Origin: Ardenticatena maritima
GTDB lineage: Bacteria; Chloroflexota; Anaerolineae; Ardenticatenales; Ardenticatenaceae
Direction: 5' to 3'
Length of the DNA: 64,000 nucleotides
Assembly: GCF_001306175.1 (NCBI RefSeq)
Contig: NZ_LGKN01000003.1
Span: 310,001-374,000 of the forward strand
Shown here piece by piece: positions 17,416 through 26,352 of this stretch; position 1 is the first letter of the stretch, and every line of letters begins with the position of its first letter. The position numbers and the translations under genes are program-made. The notes under the pieces are model-generated. The model worked only from the letters and a program-made list of their open reading frames with translations, was not told the origin of the DNA and searched no databases.

Positions 17416-18563
17416 CGGTGCGCTCCTGTCGCCTCTTCCAGCAGGGTGGCAATGCGCGTCGCAGTGGTTTCGATGGAGAAGGTGTTTCGGGCGCGTTCAC
17501 GCCCTGCAACGCCCAATGCGTGCGCTCGTTCGGGCTGTTCCAGCAGCGCGAGAATGGCGTTTGCCGCGGCGCTGCTTTCGGTAGGGGGCACAAGGATGCC
17601 GGTCTGTTCGTGTTCAACCAGTTCGGGCAGTGCGCCGTGTGCAAAAGCAACAACGGGTTTACCAGCCGCCATGGCTTCGAGCACGACCATGCCGAACGGT
17701 TCGGGGTCGCCGGGGTGGACGAAGATGTCCATGGCGGCGAGGGCTGGGCGAACGTCTGTCAGGTGGCCGGTGAAGTGGATGAAGCGCGTCAGGCCGTGTT
17801 CGGCGACGCGCGCACGCACGAAGCGCGGGTATTCCATATCGCGTGTGAGCGGTGTGCCGCCTACGATGACAAAGTGAACGTCGGGGCGGTGCGCGTGGAC
17901 GTGGGCGGCGATTTCCACAAAGCGGTGTGCCCCCTTCCAGGGACGCAAGCGCCCGACCATGCCCACAAGGGGCGCATTGGGCGGGATGTGGTGCTGGCGG
18001 CGGAAGGTCTCGCGCCAGGCGGGGTCTTGCGCGAAGGCGTCAGCCGCGAGCCCGTTGTACACCACCTGGGCGGTGTTGGCGCAAGGGAGATACGCGGCGG
18101 TGGCGTGTGAGTTGGCTATAACCAGCCGAGCAGTGGCGCAGAGCGCGCGCTTGATGAGGGTGTCAGCCCATGTGAAGCGTGGGCGTGATTCGCTGAGCCA
18201 GAAATCGCGCATGTGCCAGATGAAGGGACGGCGAGCGATGCGGCTGGCGGGCGCGGCGAACATGGCGGCGCGTACTGTGTTGGCGTAGAGGGCGTCTGCT
18301 TCGATGGCGCGCGCGACGTGTACCAGCCCCCACGAGCCGATGTGCCAATCGAGAAAAAAGCGCAAGGGGTTGCGCAGGCGCGGCAACGGGACAATGTGCA
18401 CAGGAACGCCAAGGTGGCGGGCTTCTGCCGCCAGGTCGCCTTCGACCGTTGCCAGGTGCGGTTTGATGCGCGTCTGGTCGAGTGTGCGCAACAGCAGCAA
18501 CAGACTGCGTTCGGCTCCACCAAGTCCGGCGGCGTGGTCAACAAACAAAATGCGTCGGGTCAT
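17412..18563 (-). CDS. Glycosyltransferase, GT4 type
   Basis: A 383-residue GT-B glycosyltransferase. It begins MTRRILFVDHAAGLGGAERSL, the glycine-rich acceptor-side loop of this family. It ends with the donor-binding VHPGDPEPFGMVVLEAMAAGKPVV and a closing ERARNTFSIE helix. ATG 18563 has AAGGA 12 nt upstream. In-frame starts at 18575 and further upstream lack good spacing. It is the first gene of a two-gene unit divergent from the epimerase gene. Confidence 0.88.
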   Translation of the reverse strand: MTRRILFVDHAAGLGGAERSLLLLLRTLDQTRIKPHLATVEGDLAAEARHLGVPVHIVPLPRLRNPLRFFLDWHIGSWGLVHVARAIEADALYANTVRAAMFAAPASRIARRPFIWHMRDFWLSESRPRFTWADTLIKRALCATARLVIANSHATAAYLPCANTAQVVYNGLAADAFAQDPAWRETFRRQHHIPPNAPLVGMVGRLRPWKGAHRFVEIAAHVHAHRPDVHFVIVGGTPLTRDMEYPRFVRARVAEHGLTRFIHFTGHLTDVRPALAAMDIFVHPGDPEPFGMVVLEAMAAGKPVVAFAHGALPELVEHEQTGILVPPTESSAAANAILALLEQPERAHALGVAGRERARNTFSIETTATRIATLLEEATGAHR

Positions 18564-18640
18564 GGGCTTGTTCATCCTTACTGTGTGTGTTGGGGCAAGT
18601 GGTAGCATGAGAACGGGGAAGATGCAAGCCTGTTGAATGT

Positions 18641-18669
18641 TCGACATGATGAGCAATCATGCATATACT
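18641..18669 (+). promoter_or_regulatory. Predicted promoter of the epimerase-TPR-WecG operon
   Basis: TCGACA (18641-18646), a 17-bp spacer and TATACT (18664-18669) match the sigma70 consensus at ten of twelve positions, 42 bp before the epimerase ATG. Confidence 0.6.
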
Positions 18670-18710
18670 GACCTCTGCATTCCACAAAGAAACCAACAGG
18701 AAAAGGTTGT

Positions 18711-19694
18711 ATGCAAAGCCCAACACGTTTTTTGATTACCGGCGGTGCAGGGTTTATCGGTTCGCATTTGGCCGAAGCTTTGCTTGAGCAAGGACATGTT
18801 GTTGCGGTTGTGGATGACCTTTCCACAGGACGTTTGGAAAACATTGCCCACTTGTTGCCGCATGAGCGGTTTCATTTTGCGCGTGCCAGCATTACCGACG
18901 CGATTGTCATGGACCGTCTGGCGTCGCAGTCGGATGTGATTGTGCATTTGGCGGCGGCGGTGGGGGTCAAATTGATTGTTGAACACCCCGTGCACACCAT
19001 TGAGACCAACATTATGGGAACGGAGGCGGTGCTCAAATCGGCGTTGCGCTATGGGTGTCGTACCCTTATCGCCAGCACGTCCGAAGTGTATGGGAAGGGG
19101 AGCAAAGTCCCCTTTGCCGAAGAAGATGATGTGCTTTTGGGACCTACAAGCCGTAGCCGCTGGGCGTATGCCGCCAGCAAGATGGTGGATGAATTTTTGG
19201 GGCTTGCCTACCAGCGTGAATTTGGGTTGCCTGTGGTGATTATGCGCTTTTTCAACACCGTAGGCCCGCGCCAAACGGGACGCTATGGCATGGTGATTCC
19301 GCGGTTTGTGCGCCAGGCGTTGCGTGGTGAGCCTATCACCGTCTATGGCGACGGGGAGCAGAGCCGTTGTTTTTGTGATGTGAGTGATGTCGTGCAGGCG
19401 ATTATTGGGTTAGCCTTTCATCCCGATGCGCCGGGGCGTGTGTACAACATTGGGTCCACCGAGGAGACGACAATCAATGCATTAGCGCAGCGTGTGCGCG
19501 CCTTGGCGGAAAGCCAATCGCCGATTGTGCATATCCCCTACGAGCAGGCGTATGCCGAGGGGTTTGAAGATATGCAGCGGCGTGTACCTGATATCACACG
19601 CATTCACACGCTTTTGGGCTGGTCGCCCAAGTTGGGCTTGGACGATATTTTGCGGCGGGTGATTGCATACGAGCGCGAGCGGCTTCACGCATGA
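18711..19694 (+). CDS. NAD-dependent sugar-nucleotide epimerase/dehydratase
   Basis: A 327-residue extended short-chain dehydrogenase acting on nucleotide sugars. The NAD site GGAGFIGSH is at residues 11-19. The catalytic TSEVYGKG and YAASK motifs follow, with RFFNTVGPRQ and a substrate-binding GDGEQSRCFCDVSDV region. The family includes UDP-glucose 4-epimerase, UDP-glucuronate decarboxylase and related enzymes, and the exact reaction cannot be fixed by eye. It heads an operon with a TPR protein, a WecG-type transferase and a flippase-like protein, so it likely makes a precursor for the surface glycan. Confidence 0.9.
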   Translation: MQSPTRFLITGGAGFIGSHLAEALLEQGHVVAVVDDLSTGRLENIAHLLPHERFHFARASITDAIVMDRLASQSDVIVHLAAAVGVKLIVEHPVHTIETNIMGTEAVLKSALRYGCRTLIASTSEVYGKGSKVPFAEEDDVLLGPTSRSRWAYAASKMVDEFLGLAYQREFGLPVVIMRFFNTVGPRQTGRYGMVIPRFVRQALRGEPITVYGDGEQSRCFCDVSDVVQAIIGLAFHPDAPGRVYNIGSTEETTINALAQRVRALAESQSPIVHIPYEQAYAEGFEDMQRRVPDITRIHTLLGWSPKLGLDDILRRVIAYERERLHA

Positions 19695-20911
19695 TGTTGG
19701 CGGAAAGATGGCGACAATTGTCGTTGCGCGGGCGTGTGGGGCTCATGACGCTTGTTGCAAGTCTGGCGGGTTTGCTTTTGACAGTGCCACACGCGCGCGA
19801 AAACCTGTTGTTGGTGCGTGCTTTGAAAGAAGGCGTGCCCACCCCATTGCCTGATGATGCGCCTGCGGCGTTGCACCTGTTGGCAGCCAATACCGCCTTC
19901 AATGCAGGCGAGTGGGATAGCGCCGCATACCATTGGGAACTGGCGCGCCATGATGCGCGTGCGGCGTTTCCCGCCCAAAAGGGGCTTTGCCGTGTAGCGT
20001 TGCGCCGTCTCGACCGGCCGGCGGCGGAACGCTATTGTGCGGGCAATGCCATGCAGCCATTTTTGCTTGTGATGGAGGCGCAAGCATTATGGCGGGATCA
20101 ACAGCGCGAGGCGGCGATTTTAGCGGCCGAAGTGGCGACGCAGCGTGATCCGCAGAATGGCGAGGCGTGGAGTGTGCTGGCGGGGTATCTCCTCGCTGAG
20201 GAACGGTATGCGGAAGCCTTCGTAGCGAATGAGCGCGCCCTTGCCTTGAGTCCGGATGCGCCGTGGCTCTATGAGCGGCAGGCGCGTATCCTTATGGGAT
20301 TGGAACGCTGGGATGAGGCGGCCGCATTGTTGGATGATGCTGTGAGGCAATTTCCGGATACGGCTGGTTTGTATTTCCTTGCGGCTGAGGTAGCGCGCAA
20401 GCAGGGGGATACCGCCGCAGCGGAGCAATGGTACACGCGTATCGTTGAGCGTTGGCCTGATGATTGGCGCGCCTGGAATATGCTGGGGGTTCTGGCACGC
20501 GAACGCGGCGAATGGGAAACGGCACTGGAGCATTTTCGCCGCGCGGTTGAAAAAGGCTCGGATTCGCCGTGGGTATGGTATAGTTATGCACAAGCAGCCA
20601 TGCAAGCCGAACGTCCCGCCGAAGCCGAGCAAGCGTTGGATGACTTGTGGGCGTTCGACCCACCGCCCAATTTGCAATTGAACATGGCGCGACTCTACTG
20701 GCAGCTTGGCGCTGCGGCAAAAGCGGAACAAACGCTTGACCGTATCGCGCCGCTGGATATTCCTGTGGATTGGCAACTTGGCGTTGCCCGCTTGTATCGC
20801 GATATGGGGCTGATAGAGAAAGCACGCCGCGCCTATGAACGGGTGTTAGACGCAGACCCGCAACACGAAGCGGCGCGCAAAGAACTGGATGCCTTGCAGC
20901 AATCTCCCTAA
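19691..20911 (+). CDS. TPR-repeat membrane-anchored protein
   Basis: A 406-residue protein with one N-terminal hydrophobic helix (about 16-34) followed by tandem tetratricopeptide repeats from about 55 to the end. Examples are NGEAWSVLAGYLLAEERYAEA and the DWRAWNMLGVLARERGEWETAL segment. The topology suggests a periplasm-facing scaffold. It overlaps the epimerase stop by 4 bp and abuts the next start. TPR proteins often organise polysaccharide assembly or export complexes, which fits the neighbourhood but is inference. Confidence 0.85.
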   Translation: MMLAERWRQLSLRGRVGLMTLVASLAGLLLTVPHARENLLLVRALKEGVPTPLPDDAPAALHLLAANTAFNAGEWDSAAYHWELARHDARAAFPAQKGLCRVALRRLDRPAAERYCAGNAMQPFLLVMEAQALWRDQQREAAILAAEVATQRDPQNGEAWSVLAGYLLAEERYAEAFVANERALALSPDAPWLYERQARILMGLERWDEAAALLDDAVRQFPDTAGLYFLAAEVARKQGDTAAAEQWYTRIVERWPDDWRAWNMLGVLARERGEWETALEHFRRAVEKGSDSPWVWYSYAQAAMQAERPAEAEQALDDLWAFDPPPNLQLNMARLYWQLGAAAKAEQTLDRIAPLDIPVDWQLGVARLYRDMGLIEKARRAYERVLDADPQHEAARKELDALQQSP

Positions 20912-21792
20912 TGGAGATGCACCAAACAAGACGATCAAATGGACGAAGACGTATGCACAACTTTTCCTCATCACCTCAGGATGAATCAGAGTGGACACCC
21001 CTGTTTGATACAACACCTTTGCCAGCGCCCGTTGAGCCGATTGACTTGCTCGGTGTGCGTATTCACCCTGTGCACCTGCATGAACTGCTTGACTATATTT
21101 CGCGCACCATTGCCGAAGACCGCCGCGCTATTGTCACGAACGTCAATGTGCGTGCCATGAATCTGGCGTATGAACAGCCCTGGTTTCGTGAATACTTGAA
21201 CACAAGCGCTTTGGTGTTTTGCGATGGATTTGGCGTCAAATGGGGGGCGGCGTTGGTGGGGCGGCATTTGCCCGAACGCATGACACCGCCTGATTGGTTG
21301 CCGGATTTGGCGCGGCTGGCGGCACAACAGCGTTGGCGTGTTTATTTGCTTGGCGCACGCCCAGGTATTGCGAGTGAAGCAGCCATTGCCTTGCAGCGTG
21401 ATGAAGCCGCACGAGGTTTGTTCGTTGTGGGGACGCATCATGGCTATTTCGACAAGCGTCGTGAAAGCGCCGAGAACCGTGCCGTGGTAGCGCATATCAA
21501 CTCTGTTCGACCCCACTTGCTTCTTGTGGGATTTGGGATGCCGCTCCAGGAGCGCTGGTTGTATGAAAATTGGCATGATTTGCACGTGAACGTGGCGTTG
21601 CCCGTGGGGGCAGCATTTGATTACCTCGCAGGCGTTGTGCCACGCGCCCCCCGCTGGATGACAGACCACGGTTTGGAATGGTTGGGGCGCTTGCTGATTG
21701 AGCCGCGGCGGTTGTGGCGTCGGTATTTGATAGGCAATCCGCTTTTCTTGTGGCGCTTGCTACGGTGGTCTGTGTTCTCATCTGCTCAATAA
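20911..21792 (+). CDS. WecG/TagA/CpsF family glycosyltransferase (GT26)
   Basis: A 293-residue enzyme of the family that adds ManNAc or ManNAcA-type sugars to polyprenyl-linked intermediates. Family features visible are IVTNVNVRAMNLAYE, CDGFGVKWGA, WLPDLARLAAQQRWRVYLLG, VGFGMPLQERW and VGAAFDYLAG with PRAPRW. ATG 20911 overlaps the previous TAA (TAATG), suggesting coupled translation. ATG 20953 is an alternative start that skips a basic, poorly conserved extension. Confidence 0.9.
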   Translation: MEMHQTRRSNGRRRMHNFSSSPQDESEWTPLFDTTPLPAPVEPIDLLGVRIHPVHLHELLDYISRTIAEDRRAIVTNVNVRAMNLAYEQPWFREYLNTSALVFCDGFGVKWGAALVGRHLPERMTPPDWLPDLARLAAQQRWRVYLLGARPGIASEAAIALQRDEAARGLFVVGTHHGYFDKRRESAENRAVVAHINSVRPHLLLVGFGMPLQERWLYENWHDLHVNVALPVGAAFDYLAGVVPRAPRWMTDHGLEWLGRLLIEPRRLWRRYLIGNPLFLWRLLRWSVFSSAQ

Positions 21793-21808
21793 GGCCCGGG
21801 GCGCTTTT

Positions 21809-22810
21809 ATGAACCAACGACGCGCGTTCAGCATGTCTGCGCTGCCCATACGTCCTCTGGTGTGGGGGTGCCTCACCGGCTTGCTCACTTGGGCAACAAT
21901 TCAGGGAATCCCGTGGGCGGATGTATGGCGTGCGATGCGGCATGCCCATTTGGGCTGGTTGGTGTTTGCTTTGCTCAGTGTGCTTCTCAACAATGGAGCC
22001 AAAGTATGGCGTTGGCGCGCTTTGCTTGGTGAAGAAGGCCCACGCTTGGGGTGGGGTATCCTGGCGACTGGGCATCTTGTGGGACAATTGGTCAACACGT
22101 TTGTTCCTGGTCGGGTTGGTGAAATTGGGCGGTTGTATTTAGTCAATTCCGAACAACGGGGGCGCGCCTTTGTATTGGGGACGATTGTGCTTGAGAAAAC
22201 CATTGACCTGATAGCGTTCGGGTTAATTTTTGGCCTTTCCCTGGTGCTGGCGCCCCTCCCGACGCAGTTTGCGCCCCCCTCAATACAAGCCTTTGTGATT
22301 GCTCTGGTGCTTGGGTTGGGCTTGGCAGGGGCGGTTATCGCCCATGAGCCGCTTGCTCGCTTTGTCGTATGGCTGGTGAAGATGGTGCCAGTGCGGGGGC
22401 GGCAACGGATTGCATCACGCCTGTTGGCGATGTTGGATAGTTTGCAGGCTTTGCGGGAAAGTCGTCACGCCTGGCAGATTCTCCTCGCAACGGTAATTGT
22501 GTGGTTCACCATGGTGCTGAATAACTACGCGGTCTTGCGCGCGTTATACCTGCCTTTTGGGTTTGATGCAGCCCTGATCACCATGTTGGTCTTGCTGGTT
22601 GGGACCTCAATTCTCACTGTACCGGGGCGTATTGGTGTTTTCGAGTATTTGGCGATGGTGGGATTGGGGTTTTTTGGTGCGGAAACTGTGCAGGGCGTCA
22701 CGTTTGGGGTTCTTTTGCATGCTGTGGTGATTCTGCCGCCGACGATAGGCGCGCTTTTGCTTCTTGCATGGTATGAGGCTGGTCAGCAGAAGCGCGTCCA
22801 TGCCTCATAA
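21809..22810 (+). CDS. Flippase-like integral membrane protein (UPF0104 / LPG synthase TM family)
   Basis: A 333-residue protein with about eight transmembrane helices of the lysylphosphatidylglycerol-synthase transmembrane family. It includes the characteristic QLVNTFVPGRVGEIGRLYLV segment and the later VPGRIGVFEYLAMVGLGFFG. Members without the catalytic domain are proposed flippases in glycan pathways. It is the last gene of the epimerase operon, 16 bp after the WecG-like gene, and is followed by a terminator. ATG 21833 is a possible later start. Confidence 0.85.
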   Translation: MNQRRAFSMSALPIRPLVWGCLTGLLTWATIQGIPWADVWRAMRHAHLGWLVFALLSVLLNNGAKVWRWRALLGEEGPRLGWGILATGHLVGQLVNTFVPGRVGEIGRLYLVNSEQRGRAFVLGTIVLEKTIDLIAFGLIFGLSLVLAPLPTQFAPPSIQAFVIALVLGLGLAGAVIAHEPLARFVVWLVKMVPVRGRQRIASRLLAMLDSLQALRESRHAWQILLATVIVWFTMVLNNYAVLRALYLPFGFDAALITMLVLLVGTSILTVPGRIGVFEYLAMVGLGFFGAETVQGVTFGVLLHAVVILPPTIGALLLLAWYEAGQQKRVHAS

Positions 22811-22811
22811 A

Positions 22812-22843
22812 AAAACCTCCGCATATTCGCGGAGGTTTTGTAT
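22812..22843. terminator. Terminator shared by flippase-like and EamA genes
   Basis: CCTCCGC (22816-22822) and GCGGAGG (22829-22835) form the core stem, extended by AAAA/TTTT pairs. It lies between converging genes. Confidence 0.85.
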
Positions 22844-22860
22844 TTGTGCAACCTCTTGTC

Positions 22861-23829
22861 TTATGAAACAGCATGATGGCGATTTTCATGGAGTGTTGTC
22901 TTTCCTTCCAGCACCCCGTTTTGCATCTCCCACAACCACTTTTCGGGGCCTTCAACATCGAGGTTGGATTCCCGCCCGATGAGGAGCATACTCAACATAA
23001 TCAGCGCCGCGCCGACCCATTGCCAGGCTGTCATGCGTTCTCCCAGGAGCAAATAGGCCAGGAGAAGGGCAATCACCAGCTCAGCGACACTGAGGATGCT
23101 GGTTTGAATGCCACCCAAGCGGCTGAGCCCGGCGAAAACAAGCAAACGCGCCAACGCCATGGGAATCAACCCCAACCCGATGATAGCGAGCCAGCCTTCC
23201 AGGGAGATTGGTTCAAGCGGCTGCCCGATGGCAATACGGGCGATGCTCACAACAATGGCCATTGTAGTAATCACGTACAAGGTCACGCTGCGCGAATCTG
23301 CGTCGGCCAGTGTCCATTGCCCCAAAACGAGGTGCCAGCCATACATAGCGCCGGCGGCAATAAGGAGCATAGCGCCGAGGAAATCAAAATGGGCGCCGGG
23401 CGAAAATGTCAGGAAGAAGACACCGGCCAATGCTATCCCCAGCCGTACCAAGGCGAGACGCGAGATGGGATGGCCGGCGGCGCTCAGAAAGATAAACACC
23501 CATACCGGATAAAGCGCATAGAAGAGTTGCGCCAGAGAGGCATCAATGCGCGCCAGCCCAGGATAGTACATCAGCGAGCCAACACCATTGGCAATACCCA
23601 TGCCGATGCAGCCAAGCAAGTGTTGCCATTTGATGCGGATAGCATCGCGCCAGAAGAGCAGATAAAAGAGCCAGAGTGTCGTGGCAGCGACAACCGTACG
23701 AAGCGCAACAAGCGTGTAGGGTGTCACCGATGCCCGATAGGCAAGTTTCCCAATGATAGGCGCCGTCGCCGCTGCAAACGTTGAAAGCAACGTGAGCGTG
23801 ATGCCAACCGTGTAATCTCGATTTCGCAT
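22861..23829 (-). CDS. EamA-family (DMT) transporter
   Basis: A 322-residue drug/metabolite-superfamily protein with ten predicted helices in two repeats. The second repeat ends with SRLGGIQTSILSVAELVIALL and LGERMTAWQWVGAALI, the usual EamA pattern. The C-terminal 35 residues are hydrophilic. ATG 23829 has AGGAG 9 nt upstream. A much longer upstream extension is open but not plausible. Substrate is unknown. It sits divergent from the Wzt-like gene with 231 bp between them. Confidence 0.88.
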   Translation of the reverse strand: MRNRDYTVGITLTLLSTFAAATAPIIGKLAYRASVTPYTLVALRTVVAATTLWLFYLLFWRDAIRIKWQHLLGCIGMGIANGVGSLMYYPGLARIDASLAQLFYALYPVWVFIFLSAAGHPISRLALVRLGIALAGVFFLTFSPGAHFDFLGAMLLIAAGAMYGWHLVLGQWTLADADSRSVTLYVITTMAIVVSIARIAIGQPLEPISLEGWLAIIGLGLIPMALARLLVFAGLSRLGGIQTSILSVAELVIALLLAYLLLGERMTAWQWVGAALIMLSMLLIGRESNLDVEGPEKWLWEMQNGVLEGKTTLHENRHHAVS

Positions 23830-24060
23830 GCGTTGGGCTCCTGTCGGCAAGCGTCGTTTGATTGTGACAGGAGACACCATATTGTTTTTACGTTTCATTT
23901 GCTTGAAGATGCGTATTTGTTTGATTGGTAATTTTTTCATTCGGTTTTGCTGATGAAAAAAGTTTGACATAGTTTTACTGGCAAAGCAAAAAGGCAGGCT
24001 TGATTTGGTTTCTCTTGATGGAAACGTATAATCGGGCGTCTGAATGCGAGGAGTGTAGCG

Positions 24061-25446
24061 ATGGATGCCATACGTTTTGAACATGTTTCCAAAAAATTTA
24101 TTCTGCGTCACGAAGAGACGCGCTCATGGCAACAACGTTTTGTTGACTTGCTTGCACGACGTTCCCACGGACATGATGAGTTTTGGGTTTTGCGTGATGT
24201 CTCATTTTCAGTCCCATATGGGCGTACTGTGGGGATTATTGGCCCGAATGGAAGTGGGAAAAGTACGGCGCTCAAAATGGTAGCCGGCATTTTACAGCCC
24301 ACCGAAGGGCTGATTGAAGTCAATGGGCGGGTTGCAGCATTATTGGAATTAGGGGCTGGTTTTCACCCAGAATTGACGGGGCGTGAAAATATTTACTTGA
24401 ATGGTTCACTCTTGGGATTCTCCAAAGAGTATATTGACCAACGGTTTGATGACATCGTGGATTTTGCCGAATTGGGGCGTTTTATTGATACACCCATCAA
24501 AAACTATTCAAGCGGGATGAAAGCACGGTTGGGATTTGCCATCGCAGCGCATGTTGATGCCGATATTCTGGTGATTGATGAAGTGCTTGCTGTAGGTGAT
24601 GAGCGTTTTCAGCGGCGGTGTCTTGATTTATTACGTATTCGTCAGGCGCAAGGAAAAACGATTTTGATGGTTTCACACAATTTAGGGCAGATGGTGGAAT
24701 TTTGTAGCCACGCCATTTGGTTGCAAGATGGTGAGGTGCAGGCGTCGGGCGCGATTGAAGATGTTGTGCGTGCCTATGTGGATACCGTCAACGAGCGTGA
24801 AGCTGAGGAACTTATTCAGCGCAACGAAGCAATCAAACGCATGCTTTTGAAGGAAGCAGAGGAGCAACAGGCTACAGGGGATGGTGATCTCTCGGGAGAA
24901 GTTGATGAGGCGTTGAGTAAGTGGGCGCGTCGTTATCCCGTCAAAGTGCCCGATCATCCGCCTCCGCGCCGTTGGGGGAATGGGCCTATCAAGATTACGA
25001 ATGTTGAAATGCGCAATGCCGAGGGGGCGGCGACGTGGTCGGTTGAATCGCTTGCACCTGTTGAGTTTGTGATTGAGTATGAAGCAGTTGAACCCGTAGA
25101 AGAGCCAATTTTCAGCGTGCTTATTCACAAATTAGATGGTCATTATCTCTGGGCGTCAAATACCTATGACAACCCAGTAGATCCTATTTTGTCACCTGGG
25201 GCAGGGCGTGTTGTTGTGCGTGTGCCGGTTTTGGCCTTGCCTATGGGGCGGTATTATTTGTCTGCTGCGTGCTATCCAGAGCCGCAGTATCCACGTTGGC
25301 AGCGTCCAAGTGATTTTCATCAATGGCTTTATACGTTCCAAGTTGTTTCAGATATGCCAGCTCACGGTGATATTGCCATGCCGGTGGAATGGAAGCATGA
25401 AGCCCCACATATGGTGATGGAACATTCACAGCCATCGAGTGAATAA
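24061..25446 (+). CDS. Polysaccharide ABC exporter ATP-binding protein (Wzt/TagH-like) with C-terminal Wzt domain
   Basis: A 461-residue ABC ATPase for export of lipid-linked polysaccharide. Walker A GPNGSGKST is at 61-69, signature YSSGMKARL at 149-157 and Walker B ILVIDEVLAVGD at 169-180. The AALLELGAGFHPELTGREN stretch is specific to the Wzt/TagH/KpsT group. Residues about 300-455 form a beta-sandwich like the carbohydrate-binding Wzt C-terminal domain. GAGGAG precedes the ATG and TATAAT (24027-24032) gives a possible promoter with a weak -35. No permease (Wzm-like) is adjacent. The 3' end overlaps the converging sulfotransferase gene by 21 bp. Confidence 0.92.
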   Translation: MDAIRFEHVSKKFILRHEETRSWQQRFVDLLARRSHGHDEFWVLRDVSFSVPYGRTVGIIGPNGSGKSTALKMVAGILQPTEGLIEVNGRVAALLELGAGFHPELTGRENIYLNGSLLGFSKEYIDQRFDDIVDFAELGRFIDTPIKNYSSGMKARLGFAIAAHVDADILVIDEVLAVGDERFQRRCLDLLRIRQAQGKTILMVSHNLGQMVEFCSHAIWLQDGEVQASGAIEDVVRAYVDTVNEREAEELIQRNEAIKRMLLKEAEEQQATGDGDLSGEVDEALSKWARRYPVKVPDHPPPRRWGNGPIKITNVEMRNAEGAATWSVESLAPVEFVIEYEAVEPVEEPIFSVLIHKLDGHYLWASNTYDNPVDPILSPGAGRVVVRVPVLALPMGRYYLSAACYPEPQYPRWQRPSDFHQWLYTFQVVSDMPAHGDIAMPVEWKHEAPHMVMEHSQPSSE

Positions 25447-26334
25447 GTCGAATGCATGTGGGGTTGGTTGTTCATCGTACATATCCAGCCCCATGGCATG
25501 CGTGATTTGTAAAATGTCGGCCACCGCTTCGGCCGGCATTTCTTTTTTCCATCGCTCCAGGATGTCTATCCTTTTTTCACGTGCGTGGATGCGTTGGCGT
25601 AAGTGCGTCCATGTTTGTTCATCAACATCCCACTCCAAGAAAGAGAACACACGTTGTAATTCCTGTTCTGTATTCAGCACGAGTTGCTCATAGCTGACCA
25701 CGAGCAAAGGAAGAGTGCGCGCATAGTGAAGAGGTACAAGATTATCAATTGCCCAAAAAAGCGCCCGTTGTTGCCATTCGGTTCGGTTGTACTGATGGAT
25801 AATGGGCAAATAGGGGTGCAAATGATCTTGGAGCAATTTTTTATCCGCGAGAAATTCATCAATGGACATTTGCCATCCCTGCTGGTATTGGCTCCAAATA
25901 GTGGCACATGGGTGGCGAATGATAAAAACGACTTTTGCAAGATTGCGTGCAGCAATCCAGCCGACCAGCAAATTTGAGCGGATAGCCTTGACAACAACGT
26001 GTTCTGCATATCTGAGCTGTTGCCACCGTTGCCACCGGGGCGCTTTCTGCTTGATTTTGGGGGCAGCATACGTATAGACAACCCAGTCATTCAAGAAGAA
26101 CCCCGCGAAAATGGATTTGATAAAAAGACTCCACGTCAGAGAACTGCTCTCAGGTGGTAAGTAAGGACGCGAATGGGTCGTTCGCACGGGTGGGCGCAAT
26201 GGAGGAAGCCGCACAAAATCGGGGTTGAGTGGCTCAAATAGTTTCATTGTTTTGGGGACAAGGCCGAGTAGATTGTGAAACCAGGTTGTCCCACTACGAC
26301 CACTTCCTGCGAGCCAAACATGCTTTTGTGGCAT
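25426..26334 (-). CDS. Sulfotransferase
   Basis: A 302-residue PAPS-dependent sulfotransferase. The 5'-phosphosulfate loop GSGRSGTTW is at residues 10-18, and the 3'-phosphate-binding segment FIIRHPCATIWSQ is near residue 140. The start ATG 26334 has AGGAG 6 nt upstream, and this site lies just past the stop of the second sulfotransferase gene, so the pair is cotranscribed. The ATG at 26352 would place the binding site inside the gene. With the surrounding glycosyltransferases it likely sulfates an exported glycan, although lipid or peptide acceptors are possible. Confidence 0.9.
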   Translation of the reverse strand: MPQKHVWLAGSGRSGTTWFHNLLGLVPKTMKLFEPLNPDFVRLPPLRPPVRTTHSRPYLPPESSSLTWSLFIKSIFAGFFLNDWVVYTYAAPKIKQKAPRWQRWQQLRYAEHVVVKAIRSNLLVGWIAARNLAKVVFIIRHPCATIWSQYQQGWQMSIDEFLADKKLLQDHLHPYLPIIHQYNRTEWQQRALFWAIDNLVPLHYARTLPLLVVSYEQLVLNTEQELQRVFSFLEWDVDEQTWTHLRQRIHAREKRIDILERWKKEMPAEAVADILQITHAMGLDMYDEQPTPHAFDLFTRWL

Positions 26335-26352
26335 TGTCTTCTCCTGCTTCAC

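Noticed and set aside
22861-24111. Longer 416-residue version of the EamA transporter
   Set aside because: The extension crosses the promoter and start of the Wzt-like gene, while ATG 23829 has a good AGGAG.
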